Shown piece after piece: positions 26,277-34,265 of a stretch of DNA of 64,000 nucleotides (positions within the stretch are counted from its first letter, which is position 1; every line of letters begins with the position of its first letter). Under the pieces are notes generated by a model. That model did no database searches, was not told where the DNA came from, and worked only from the letters and a program-made list of their open reading frames with translations. The position numbers were made by a program, and so were the translations under genes. The stretch comes from Niabella beijingensis (GTDB lineage: Bacteria; Bacteroidota; Bacteroidia; Chitinophagales; Chitinophagaceae): the NCBI RefSeq assembly GCF_020034665.1, contig NZ_JAIQDI010000001.1:3472001-3536000 (forward strand). The letters are read 5' to 3'.

Positions 26277-27173
26277 ATGATTGAAATAAAAGACCTGAAG
26301 AAAAGTTTTGACGACAAGGCGGTCCTGAAAGGGGTGGATGTGGTTTTTGATGACGGCAAATGTAACCTGATCATCGGCAGCAGCGGCAGCGGTAAAACGG
26401 TGCTGATGAAATGCATGGTAGGGCTGATAAAACCGACCTCCGGGAATGTGCTGTATGATGAAGATGATTTTGTGAACATGAGTGATATTGAACAAAAGAC
26501 CGTGCGTGAAAAGATCGGGATGCTGTTCCAGGGCGGTGCGTTGTTCGACAGTCAGACGGTGGAACAAAATGTAATGTTCCCGCTGGATATGTTCACCAAT
26601 GACAAATACTCCAAAAAGAAGGAACGGGTAAAACAGGTACTGGAACGGGTACAGCTGAAAGAGGATGCCTACCGGAAATTTCCGTCGGAGATCAGCGGGG
26701 GCATGCAGAAAAGGGTAGCGCTGGCCAGGGCCATCGTGCTGAACCCCAAATATCTTTTTTGTGATGAGCCCAATTCCGGACTGGACCCCCAGACCTCGAT
26801 GGTGATCGACAAACTGATCCATGAGATCACGCAGGAATACAATATCACAACTATCGTGAACACACATGATATGAACAGTGTGATGGAGATCGGTGACCAT
26901 ATTGTTTATATGCACCAGGGGGAGAAGGAATGGGAAGGCAACAGTAAAGAGATCATCCTCAGCGATAATAAAAAACTCAATGAATTCATTTTTGCATCCG
27001 AATTCTTACAGGATGCAAAAAAGATGCGCACCATCCAGGAAACGGGGGAACTGCCCCAGGGAGTGTCCGACGATGTAAAGAATAAGATCGAGGAAAATCT
27101 GAACATCGACCTGGATAAGGACGGCGTTATCGGAGACGGAACAAAAAAAACACCTCCGTCAAAAGAAAACTAG
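26277..27173 (+). CDS. MlaF-type ABC transporter ATP-binding protein
   Basis: A 298-residue ATPase partner of the preceding permease. Walker A GSSGSGKT (34-41), Q-loop Gln85 (FQGG), signature ISGGMQ (139-144), Walker B LFCDE (160-164) and the D-loop SGLD are intact; FQGGALFDSQTV is typical of MlaF. A C-terminal extension of about 45 residues (254-298) ends in a lysine/proline tail and contains DLDKDGVIGDG (278-288), which looks like an EF-hand/dockerin-type calcium loop, odd for a cytosolic ATPase. Family role: energising phospholipid transport between the membranes. Confidence 0.93.
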   Translation: MIEIKDLKKSFDDKAVLKGVDVVFDDGKCNLIIGSSGSGKTVLMKCMVGLIKPTSGNVLYDEDDFVNMSDIEQKTVREKIGMLFQGGALFDSQTVEQNVMFPLDMFTNDKYSKKKERVKQVLERVQLKEDAYRKFPSEISGGMQKRVALARAIVLNPKYLFCDEPNSGLDPQTSMVIDKLIHEITQEYNITTIVNTHDMNSVMEIGDHIVYMHQGEKEWEGNSKEIILSDNKKLNEFIFASEFLQDAKKMRTIQETGELPQGVSDDVKNKIEENLNIDLDKDGVIGDGTKKTPPSKEN

Positions 27174-27192
27174 CGCGTACAACGCAAACCCT

Positions 27193-27200
27193 TAATTTTG
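27193..27200 (+). promoter_or_regulatory. -7 element of the sucD promoter
   Basis: TAATTTTG (TAnnTTTG), 33 nt before the sucD ATG and 20 nt after the ATPase stop; indicates separate transcription of sucD. Confidence 0.55.
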
Positions 27201-27233
27201 CACTTGCTTTTTTAAATATATAATCTATACGAT

Positions 27234-28109
27234 ATGGCAGTTTTGGTTAATAAGAGTTCAAAGATATTGGTTCAGGGTTTTACAGGCACGGAAGGTACCT
27301 TCCACGCCACACAAATGATCGAATACGGAACGAACGTAGTGGGGGGTGTTACGCCGGGTAAAGGCGGAACAACACACCTGGAACGTCCGGTGTTTAATAC
27401 AGTAGCGGATTGCGTAAAGCAAACCGGCGCTAATGTGAGCATTATCTTTGTGCCGCCGGCTTTTGCGGCGGATGCAATTATGGAAGCGGCGGATGCCGGT
27501 ATCGAACTGGTGGTATGTATCACTGAAGGGATCCCGGTACAGGATATGGTGACCGTAAAGAATTTCCTCCAAAGTTCAAAAACAAGACTGATCGGACCGA
27601 ACTGCCCGGGTGTGATCACTGCAGATGAGTGCAAAGTAGGTATCATGCCTGGCTTCGTGTTTAAAAAAGGGCGTATAGGGATCGTTTCCAAATCCGGTAC
27701 GCTTACTTACGAAGCGGCCGACCAGGTAGCTAAAGCCGGTCTGGGCATCAGTACCGCCATCGGCATCGGCGGAGATCCGATCATTGGCACTACTACCCGT
27801 GAAGCCATCGAACTGTTTATGCAGGATGATGATACCGATGCCATCGTAATGATCGGTGAGATCGGCGGAGGTATGGAAGCCGAAGCGGCCCGCTGGATCA
27901 AAGAAAACGGAAATAAAAAACCGGTAGTGGGATTTATTGCCGGACAAACCGCCCCTCCCGGACGCCGTATGGGCCATGCAGGAGCGATCGTGGGTGGCGC
28001 TGATGATACGGCGGCAGCAAAAATGAAGATCATGAGCGAGTGTGGTATTGCAGTAGTAAGCAGCCCGGCCGATATCGGTAAAACAATGGCCGAACTCATC
28101 AAAAAATAA
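27234..28109 (+). CDS. sucD: Succinate-CoA ligase, alpha subunit
   Basis: A 291-residue alpha subunit of succinyl-CoA synthetase (TCA cycle; succinyl-CoA + NDP + Pi to succinate + NTP + CoA). The N-terminal CoA-binding Rossmann domain ([22 protein letters not shown]) and the ligase domain ([28 protein letters not shown]) are intact. The phosphorylated His is His248 in [10 protein letters not shown]. The beta subunit (sucC) is not adjacent; in many Bacteroidota the two genes are apart. It has its own promoter and a terminator. Confidence 0.97.
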   Translation: MAVLVNKSSKILVQGFTGTEGTFHATQMIEYGTNVVGGVTPGKGGTTHLERPVFNTVADCVKQTGANVSIIFVPPAFAADAIMEAADAGIELVVCITEGIPVQDMVTVKNFLQSSKTRLIGPNCPGVITADECKVGIMPGFVFKKGRIGIVSKSGTLTYEAADQVAKAGLGISTAIGIGGDPIIGTTTREAIELFMQDDDTDAIVMIGEIGGGMEAEAARWIKENGNKKPVVGFIAGQTAPPGRRMGHAGAIVGGADDTAAAKMKIMSECGIAVVSSPADIGKTMAELIKK

Positions 28110-28131
28110 TCTGAACGCATTTATTTTACAG

Positions 28132-28155
28132 AGCCCCGTTAACCGGGGCTTTTTG
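28132..28155 (+). terminator. Rho-independent terminator of sucD
   Basis: Arms AGCCCCG and CGGGGCT with loop TTAAC and a run of five T, 22 bp after the stop. Confidence 0.85.
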
Positions 28156-28613
28156 CTGTACCGCATCAAATACCGGTTCCTGAGGGAATGTGGCGTAATG
28201 GTATTTCCGAATCTGTTGATAAAGAGTGTTTTTAGATGTGATTGTATTAAGATACTGTGAATAGCGCATTGTTTTGCCCGCCGTGGAAGATCAGTATCTG
28301 TTAATTGGCTGACTGAACTTTAGATGCAGGAACAATCCCGGTCAGGATTCAGCATGGTAACAGGATGGAGACTTTTGATACGGCTCCCTGTTGCAACGAT
28401 TTTGGATGCAGCCATTTTTATTTATCAGATTTCGGAAAGGATATCAAGAAAAATATCATAAATTTGAATGCCCCTGTTACCGGATAATTGATCATGAATG
28501 CTGTTGGATAATGAATTGTTTTGCATTCCTGAGACAACGACCGTATGATTGCTATTTTATTTGAACACCACAGTGTAAAATGATGTAAACCGTTCAAATA
28601 ACTTCAACTGTAT
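28156..28613. other. Intergenic region, nothing recognised
   Basis: About 460 bp between sucD and the receiver gene. No reading frame, repeat or clear hairpin stands out. The promoter of the receiver gene must be near the end, where no exact TAnnTTTG is visible. Confidence 0.5.
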
Positions 28614-28997
28614 ATGAAGGAAGGCAAAAAGATTTTTATAATTGATGATGATCCGATTCACCGGCTGCTGATGGATAAATTGTTTGCCAAGCAATCCCAA
28701 GAATACCACCTCCGTTTTTTTGAGAACGGCCAGAAAGGGCTGGATGCGTTAAAAGATCCTGATACGGGAACCCCGGACCTCATTCTGCTGGATATCGAAA
28801 TGCCGGTGATGAACGGCTGGCAGTTCATCGAAGCCTTTGAGCAGCTGGATCCTGCGTTGCGTGATCCGGTAACGGTTTATATGGTGTCCTCTTCTTTTTC
28901 GGATGAAGATCAGGAACGGGTGAAAAGCTATCCGCTGATAAAAGGCTATATTGTAAAGCCCATCCGCATAGAAACCATTGCCGGATTGCTTGAGTGA
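28614..28997 (+). CDS. Stand-alone response-regulator receiver protein (CheY-like)
   Basis: A 127-residue receiver domain with no output domain. The acidic pocket Asp11/Asp12 (IIDDDP), the phosphorylated Asp60 (LLDIEMP), Ser92 (VSSS) and Lys115 (YIVKPI) are all present, so it should be phosphorylated by a histidine kinase. No kinase gene is nearby. Single-domain receivers of this type act in phosphorelays or bind targets directly; the target is unknown. Confidence 0.92.
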   Translation: MKEGKKIFIIDDDPIHRLLMDKLFAKQSQEYHLRFFENGQKGLDALKDPDTGTPDLILLDIEMPVMNGWQFIEAFEQLDPALRDPVTVYMVSSSFSDEDQERVKSYPLIKGYIVKPIRIETIAGLLE

Positions 28998-29084
28998 TTT
29001 TTGCGTGTGCGTAACCGGCTGATCCGCTTTCACCGGAAACTCCTATTATTATATGAACCGGCCGTTGTTTTACGGGGGATCAGT

Positions 29085-29092
29085 TATCTTTA
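29085..29092 (+). promoter_or_regulatory. -7-like element before the FAD/Fe-S dehydrogenase
   Basis: TATCTTTA, one mismatch to TAnnTTTG, 19 nt before the ATG at 29112. Confidence 0.45.
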
Positions 29093-29111
29093 GCGGATAG
29101 AACACAGGATC

Positions 29112-32033
29112 ATGGACTTTAAGCATTTGGAAACGGAATTTTCCGGGGAACTGTTTTATGACGACAGCAGCCTGCACCGGGCACAGAAAATGGTGTATGC
29201 CACCGACGCTTCCGTTTACCAGGAGCAGCCGCTGGCAGTGGCACATCCCAAAGACAGGAACGATCTGAAAACGCTCATACGCTTTGCCAATCAGAATAAC
29301 ATTTCACTGATCCCCCGTGCTGCGGGCACATCGCTGGCAGGGCAGGTAGTAGGGAACGGCATCGTGGTGGATATATCCCGGCACTTTAAACAGATCCTGG
29401 AAGTGAATAAGGAGGAAAAATGGGTGCGGCTGGAACCGGGTATTATCCGGGACGACCTGAATGCGGCACTAAAACCCTATGGATTATTGTTTGCCCCGGA
29501 AACCTCCACCGCCAGCAGGGCCATGATCGGCGGAATGATCGGCAATAATTCCTGCGGTCTGCATTCCATTGTATGGGGCGATACCCGGCAGCATTTGCTG
29601 GAAGCTACCGTGTTGCTGAGCAACGGGGAAGAAGTAGTGCTGAAATACAGGACGGCAGCAGATATGGAGGCAAAGGCCCGGGCGGCTACCCTGGAAGGAA
29701 AGATCTACAAAGAACTTTTGACGCTGTTAAACGATCCGGTCAACCAGACCGTCATCCGCAAAAATTATCCCAAACGCTCGCTGAAACGGCGCAACACCGG
29801 ATATGCGCTGGATGCGCTGCTGGAGGAGATGGAAGCCGGAACGGGTGGTTTTAATTGCTGCCGGCTCCTTGCGGGATCCGAAGGCACACTGGCCTTTGTA
29901 ACGGAAGTCAAACTGAACCTGCTGCCGCTGCCGCCGGCGAAAGATGCGCTGGTCTGCATTCATTGTGCATCACTTGCAGATGCGCTTCATGCTAATAATG
30001 TGGTGCTGCGGCACCATCCCATGGCTTCGGAGCTGGTAGACCGGTACATCATGGATTTTACAAAGGGACATCCCGTATATCAGCAGAACCGTTTTTTTAT
30101 TGAAGGTGCTCCCGAGGCGCTGCTGATGGTGGAATTTATGGAGGATACGGATGAAAAGCTGGACGAACGGACCGCTGCTTTGATCGAAGATCTGAAACGG
30201 GACGGACTGGGCTATGCCTGGCCGGTGATAAAAGGCCCGCAGACAAAACTGGTATGGGATATCCGGAAGGCCGGTCTGGGGCTGATCCGCAACATGCCCG
30301 GGGACCGGCAGCCGGTGAACCTGATCGAAGACTGTGCCGTTTCTCCCGAAGACCTGCCGGCCTATATCGAAGACCTGCAACAACTGCTGGACGGATATGG
30401 TCTTACCGCTTCTTATTATGCCCATGCGGGTGCGGGTGAATTGCATGTGGAGCCGATGATCAACCTGAAAACAGAAGAAGGAAGACAGGTGTTCCGTGAT
30501 GTGCTGCGCGATACGGTAGGATTGGTTAAAAAATACAATGGTTCATTAAGTGGAGAGCACGGCGATGGCCGGTTAAGAGGCGAATTTATTGCCAGCGCTA
30601 TGGGTGATGCAGTATATGGGCTGTTGCAGCAGGTGAAACAGTTTTTTGATCCGGCGGGTGTTTTTAACGCAGGCAAGATCGTGAATACCCCCCAAATGAA
30701 TGAACAGCTGCGCTATGACCCGCAAAAAACGCCGCGTAATATAGCTACGGTGTTTGACTTTACCGCCCAGGAAAATATCCTGCGGCTTACCGAAAAATGC
30801 TCCGGCTCGGGTGATTGCCGGAAATCGCATATCACAGGGGGTACCATGTGCCCTTCTTATATGGCAACTTTGCAGGAAAAAGACACCACGCGTGCACGGG
30901 CAAATATTTTGCGGCAGTTCCTTACCAATACTTCAGCGGAGAATCCTTTTGATCATCCTGAGATAAAGGAAGTGATGGACCTTTGCCTGAGCTGTAAGGC
31001 CTGTAAGTCGGAATGCCCTTCCAGTGTGGATATCGCCAAACTTAAAGCTGAATTCTTACAACATTATTATGATGCCAACGGGATTCCGTTCCGCTCAAAG
31101 CTCATAGCAGGTTTTACAAGATCGCAGCGGCTGGGTATTATGGTGCCTGGAATTTATAATGCGATGGCCGGTAATAAATTTACCTCGGGCCTGATCAAAA
31201 AAATAGCAGGCTTTGCACCCGACCGCTCGTTACCTGCGGTAGGTAAAACAACATTGCGCAGCTGGTTTGAAAAATATAAAAAAACAACGGCACAGCAATA
31301 CAATAGGAAAGTACATTTGTTCTGTGATGAGTTCACCAATTACAACGATGTGGAGATCGGCAAAACCACCATCAAACTACTCAATGCCCTGGGTTACGGA
31401 GTGACAATTCCCGTACATAAGGAAAGCGGGCGCACCTGGCTTTCCAAAGGACTGGTGCGGCAGGCACAAAAGATCATTACAGAAAATGTAGCAGCACTTT
31501 CAAAAGTGGTCACGGCAGATCAGCCATTGATCGGTATCGAACCCAGTGCCCTGCTTACTTTCAGGGATGAAGCGCCGGACCTGGTGCCCGCGGCACTTAA
31601 AACCAACGCACGGCAACTGGCTGCGCAGAGCTTTCTGATCGAAGAATTTCTGGCCGGTGAATATGAAAAAGGACATATCACATCCGGCCGGTTCACGGAA
31701 GCGAAACAAACGGTAAAACTGCACGGCCACTGTTATCAGAAATCTTTCGGAATTGTGCCTTCCGTGCAAAAAGCACTCAGTATCCCTGTTAACTATTATG
31801 TGGAGCTGATCCCTTCGGGTTGTTGCGGTATGGCCGGCTCCTTTGGGTATGAAAAGGAACATTACGACGTATCGATGAAAGTAGGGGAGCTGGTACTATT
31901 GCCGGCAGTACGGTCGGCAGCCGCTGATACCCTTATTGCCGCATCCGGTACCAGCTGCCGCCACCAGATAAAGGATGGTGCAAAGCGGCAGAGCCTGCAT
32001 CCCGTGGAAGTATTGTGGGCCGCGCTGAAGTAA
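29112..32033 (+). CDS. FAD-binding and (Fe-S)-binding 2-hydroxyacid dehydrogenase (GlcD-GlpC-type fusion)
   Basis: A 973-residue fusion resembling YdiJ/Dld-II-type enzymes that oxidise D-2-hydroxyacids (lactate, glycolate or 2-hydroxyglutarate). Order: FAD_binding_4 domain (about 40-215; PRAAGTSLAGQ, MIGGMIGNNSCG), FAD-oxidase C domain (about 255-540; GEHGDGRLRGEF), a ferredoxin-like part (about 570-645; CSGSGDC and CLSCKACKSECPS) and a C-terminal CCG-type domain (HGHCYQKS, SGCCGMAGSFG). Electrons would pass from FAD through the clusters to quinone. The exact substrate is not decidable. Single gene. Confidence 0.92.
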   Translation: MDFKHLETEFSGELFYDDSSLHRAQKMVYATDASVYQEQPLAVAHPKDRNDLKTLIRFANQNNISLIPRAAGTSLAGQVVGNGIVVDISRHFKQILEVNKEEKWVRLEPGIIRDDLNAALKPYGLLFAPETSTASRAMIGGMIGNNSCGLHSIVWGDTRQHLLEATVLLSNGEEVVLKYRTAADMEAKARAATLEGKIYKELLTLLNDPVNQTVIRKNYPKRSLKRRNTGYALDALLEEMEAGTGGFNCCRLLAGSEGTLAFVTEVKLNLLPLPPAKDALVCIHCASLADALHANNVVLRHHPMASELVDRYIMDFTKGHPVYQQNRFFIEGAPEALLMVEFMEDTDEKLDERTAALIEDLKRDGLGYAWPVIKGPQTKLVWDIRKAGLGLIRNMPGDRQPVNLIEDCAVSPEDLPAYIEDLQQLLDGYGLTASYYAHAGAGELHVEPMINLKTEEGRQVFRDVLRDTVGLVKKYNGSLSGEHGDGRLRGEFIASAMGDAVYGLLQQVKQFFDPAGVFNAGKIVNTPQMNEQLRYDPQKTPRNIATVFDFTAQENILRLTEKCSGSGDCRKSHITGGTMCPSYMATLQEKDTTRARANILRQFLTNTSAENPFDHPEIKEVMDLCLSCKACKSECPSSVDIAKLKAEFLQHYYDANGIPFRSKLIAGFTRSQRLGIMVPGIYNAMAGNKFTSGLIKKIAGFAPDRSLPAVGKTTLRSWFEKYKKTTAQQYNRKVHLFCDEFTNYNDVEIGKTTIKLLNALGYGVTIPVHKESGRTWLSKGLVRQAQKIITENVAALSKVVTADQPLIGIEPSALLTFRDEAPDLVPAALKTNARQLAAQSFLIEEFLAGEYEKGHITSGRFTEAKQTVKLHGHCYQKSFGIVPSVQKALSIPVNYYVELIPSGCCGMAGSFGYEKEHYDVSMKVGELVLLPAVRSAAADTLIAASGTSCRHQIKDGAKRQSLHPVEVLWAALK

Positions 32034-32216
32034 AATACGTCCGTCTTTTATACGAAGGGCTGACATACCGTATTGATTTGCGGCGAGCGGCATCAGGTCC
32101 TTCTGTAGAAAAGTGATCCGTAAGGAGAGCTGCTGTTGCGACTGTGTTTATCTCCGGGAAAAACCGCTCATGGCCGGGTAATGGTTCGTGCGGGCACCGA
32201 CCCGGCAACTAACAGG

Positions 32217-33341
32217 CTATTTTAATAACGGAGCAAGCCGGTTTTCAAGGCCGTCCACGTCAAGATTGCGGGCAATGATCTTCCCATCCGGACCGATCAG
32301 AAAATTCTGGGGGATCTCGTGTACATCGTACAGCTTCGCAACAGGATTGTCAAATCCATCCAGGCTCGATATATGGGTCCAGTTCAGCCCATCCTTCCGG
32401 ATGGCATCGATCCATTTTTGTTTACCTTCCTGTTTGTCGAGCGATACACTGAGTATGGTAAAACCCTTTTCGCGGAACCGGTTAAAAAGCGCTACCAGTG
32501 AGGGGTTAGACAACCGGCAGGGGATGCACCAGCTGGCCCAGAACTCCAGCAGCAGGTAGTTGCCTTTAAAATCAGCCAGTGCCACCTGTTTCCCCGATGT
32601 GTCTGCCTGAGAAAATCCGGGCGCAGCAGCACCTCCGGAAACTTTTTTTGCCACCAATAATCTTTTTTCAAAATTCCGGCCTGCGGTCGAGTGTTTAACA
32701 GCGACAGGCAGGCTGTCAAAAAGCGGCCCTGCTTTTTCTGCATCAATAATTGCTCCGCAGCAGCGGGTCAATGCATATAAGGCAATGGGCGATTGCGGAT
32801 GTTGCCGGGCATAGGTTTCGTAAATACCATTGGCAGCACGTTGAACTTTGGTGAGCCGGGCCTGTACGGCAAACATGGTTGCCGTGTCATTGGTCGACCG
32901 GGCGGCCCTTAACTGCATTCCCAATGAATCTTCTTTTTGGGAGTAGATCTTTGACGCTGTTTCTAACTTAATATATTCTTTATTGGCCGTATTATGAGGA
33001 ATGGAGGTATTGGGAAAAGAATCTTTTGAAAAGATTTCATTGATCCCCGGCTGGATATAAACGGAAGCGGTGATCAGTCTTCGTGGCCGGGAACGATCGT
33101 CAAGCGGCCTGCTGCGCAGATGGATCAGCAACGGCAGTTCTTCTTTGATCGGAATGGTATAACGGTCATGGGTCACAGGCACGCTGTCCGATACCGGTCC
33201 GTTCTCTGTTTCATAGCTGTAATAAATATAAGGTATGAATTCCTTTACATTCAGCAGCCGGCCTTTTATAAGAGCCGTCTGTTGCTGGCCATAACATATG
33301 CAGGAGCAACAAAGCAAAGCGGATAAAAAAAGATGCTTCAT
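32217..33341 (-). CDS. TlpA/ResA-like thioredoxin with N-terminal DUF4369-like domain
   Basis: A 374-residue exported protein. Signal peptide about 1-19, an N-terminal beta-rich domain with helical part (about 25-225) of the DUF4369 type common in Bacteroidota, then a thioredoxin-fold AhpC/TSA-Redoxin domain (about 240-374) with the redox pair Cys272-I-P-Cys275 in FWASWCIPC. Cys11, Cys12 and Cys14 near the N-terminus might allow lipidation, but no clean lipobox is seen. It probably reduces periplasmic disulfides or supports cytochrome maturation. Divergent from the Lgt-like gene. Confidence 0.9.
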   Translation of the reverse strand: MKHLFLSALLCCSCICYGQQQTALIKGRLLNVKEFIPYIYYSYETENGPVSDSVPVTHDRYTIPIKEELPLLIHLRSRPLDDRSRPRRLITASVYIQPGINEIFSKDSFPNTSIPHNTANKEYIKLETASKIYSQKEDSLGMQLRAARSTNDTATMFAVQARLTKVQRAANGIYETYARQHPQSPIALYALTRCCGAIIDAEKAGPLFDSLPVAVKHSTAGRNFEKRLLVAKKVSGGAAAPGFSQADTSGKQVALADFKGNYLLLEFWASWCIPCRLSNPSLVALFNRFREKGFTILSVSLDKQEGKQKWIDAIRKDGLNWTHISSLDGFDNPVAKLYDVHEIPQNFLIGPDGKIIARNLDVDGLENRLAPLLK

Positions 33342-33464
33342 ACGGTCATTAAAGTTACCGGTTTTTAAACATTCTCAGCCGGTTCATGGAGGAAGCGGGA
33401 TGACACAGGCGGCAACCGGTTTTTTGTAAATGATCTGCACCGCCTGCCGTTGCGCAAAATCACC

Positions 33465-33472
33465 TATCTTTC
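33465..33472 (+). promoter_or_regulatory. -7-like element of the Lgt-like/radical SAM operon
   Basis: TATCTTTC, one mismatch to TAnnTTTG, 10 nt before the ATG at 33483. Confidence 0.45.
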
Positions 33473-33482
33473 CATAACGATT

Positions 33483-34265
33483 ATGAGTCTGGAATTTCCG
33501 GTATACCTGCATTTTGGAACACACAGGATCCTGTTACATATGGTAACGGAATTAGCCAGTTTTTTTATTGCTTTCCGGGTCTACGTCTATCTTAAAAAAA
33601 AGCAGGGGGATACCATATCAGGAATGAACCGGTTGTATATTTTACTGGGTGCCACTATCGGTGCGTTGCTGGGCTCACGCCTGCTGGGCGGACTGGAAGA
33701 CCCGGCGGCGCTGGCTGCCAGTGCTTCACCGCTTCAATACTTCTATATGAATAAGACCGTTGTCGGTGGTTTTCTGGGCGGACTGACCGGTGTGGAAATA
33801 ACGAAAAAGATCATTGGTGAAAAGCAACGCAGTGGTGATCTGTACACTTACCCGATCCTCCTGGGACTGATCATCGGTCGTATCGGCTGCTTCAGCATGG
33901 GCGTGCAGGAGGAAACCTACGGATTACCTACCCGGCTTTTCACAGGAATGGATCTGGGCGATGGTCTGTTGCGGCATCCGGTTGCCCTGTATGAGATCGT
34001 TTTCCTGCTGCTGCTGGCACTGTTCCTGAGACGCACCGGACGGGCAGTACAGCTGGACAGCGGCGCGCGGTTCAAGATCTTTATGATCGGGTACCTGCTG
34101 TTCCGGTTTTTGCTGGATTTTATAAAACCGCATTACACCTGGCCGGTGGGATTGTCGTCCATCCAGATCGCTTGCTTACTGGGATTATTGTATTATTTTA
34201 GATATATCATTCAACCTAAAAAATTACTGATCCGTCATGCCGGTCCGTCCATACACTTACTATGA
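33483..34265 (+). CDS. Lgt-like (prolipoprotein diacylglyceryl transferase family) membrane protein, diverged
   Basis: A 260-residue multi-helix membrane protein with the Lgt fold pattern: KTVVGGFLGG (91-100) where Lgt has the catalytic His of the H-G-G motif, GRIGCFSMG (132-140) where Lgt has G-R-x-G-N-F, two glutamates (143-144) and HPVALYE (165-171) matching the H-P-x-x-L-Y-E motif. The catalytic His and the Asn are therefore replaced (Val and Cys), so it is unlikely to be the housekeeping Lgt. It may bind a glycerophospholipid and transfer or present its diacylglycerol group. Its end overlaps the radical SAM gene by 29 bp, which couples them. The start is ATG 33483; an upstream TTG would place the promoter inside the gene. 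Confidence 0.85.
   Translation: MSLEFPVYLHFGTHRILLHMVTELASFFIAFRVYVYLKKKQGDTISGMNRLYILLGATIGALLGSRLLGGLEDPAALAASASPLQYFYMNKTVVGGFLGGLTGVEITKKIIGEKQRSGDLYTYPILLGLIIGRIGCFSMGVQEETYGLPTRLFTGMDLGDGLLRHPVALYEIVFLLLLALFLRRTGRAVQLDSGARFKIFMIGYLLFRFLLDFIKPHYTWPVGLSSIQIACLLGLLYYFRYIIQPKKLLIRHAGPSIHLL

Noticed and set aside
33483..34265. Canonical prolipoprotein diacylglyceryl transferase (lgt)
   Set aside because: The catalytic His and the Asn of G-R-x-G-N are substituted; the many lipoproteins in the window must be matured by another lgt outside it.
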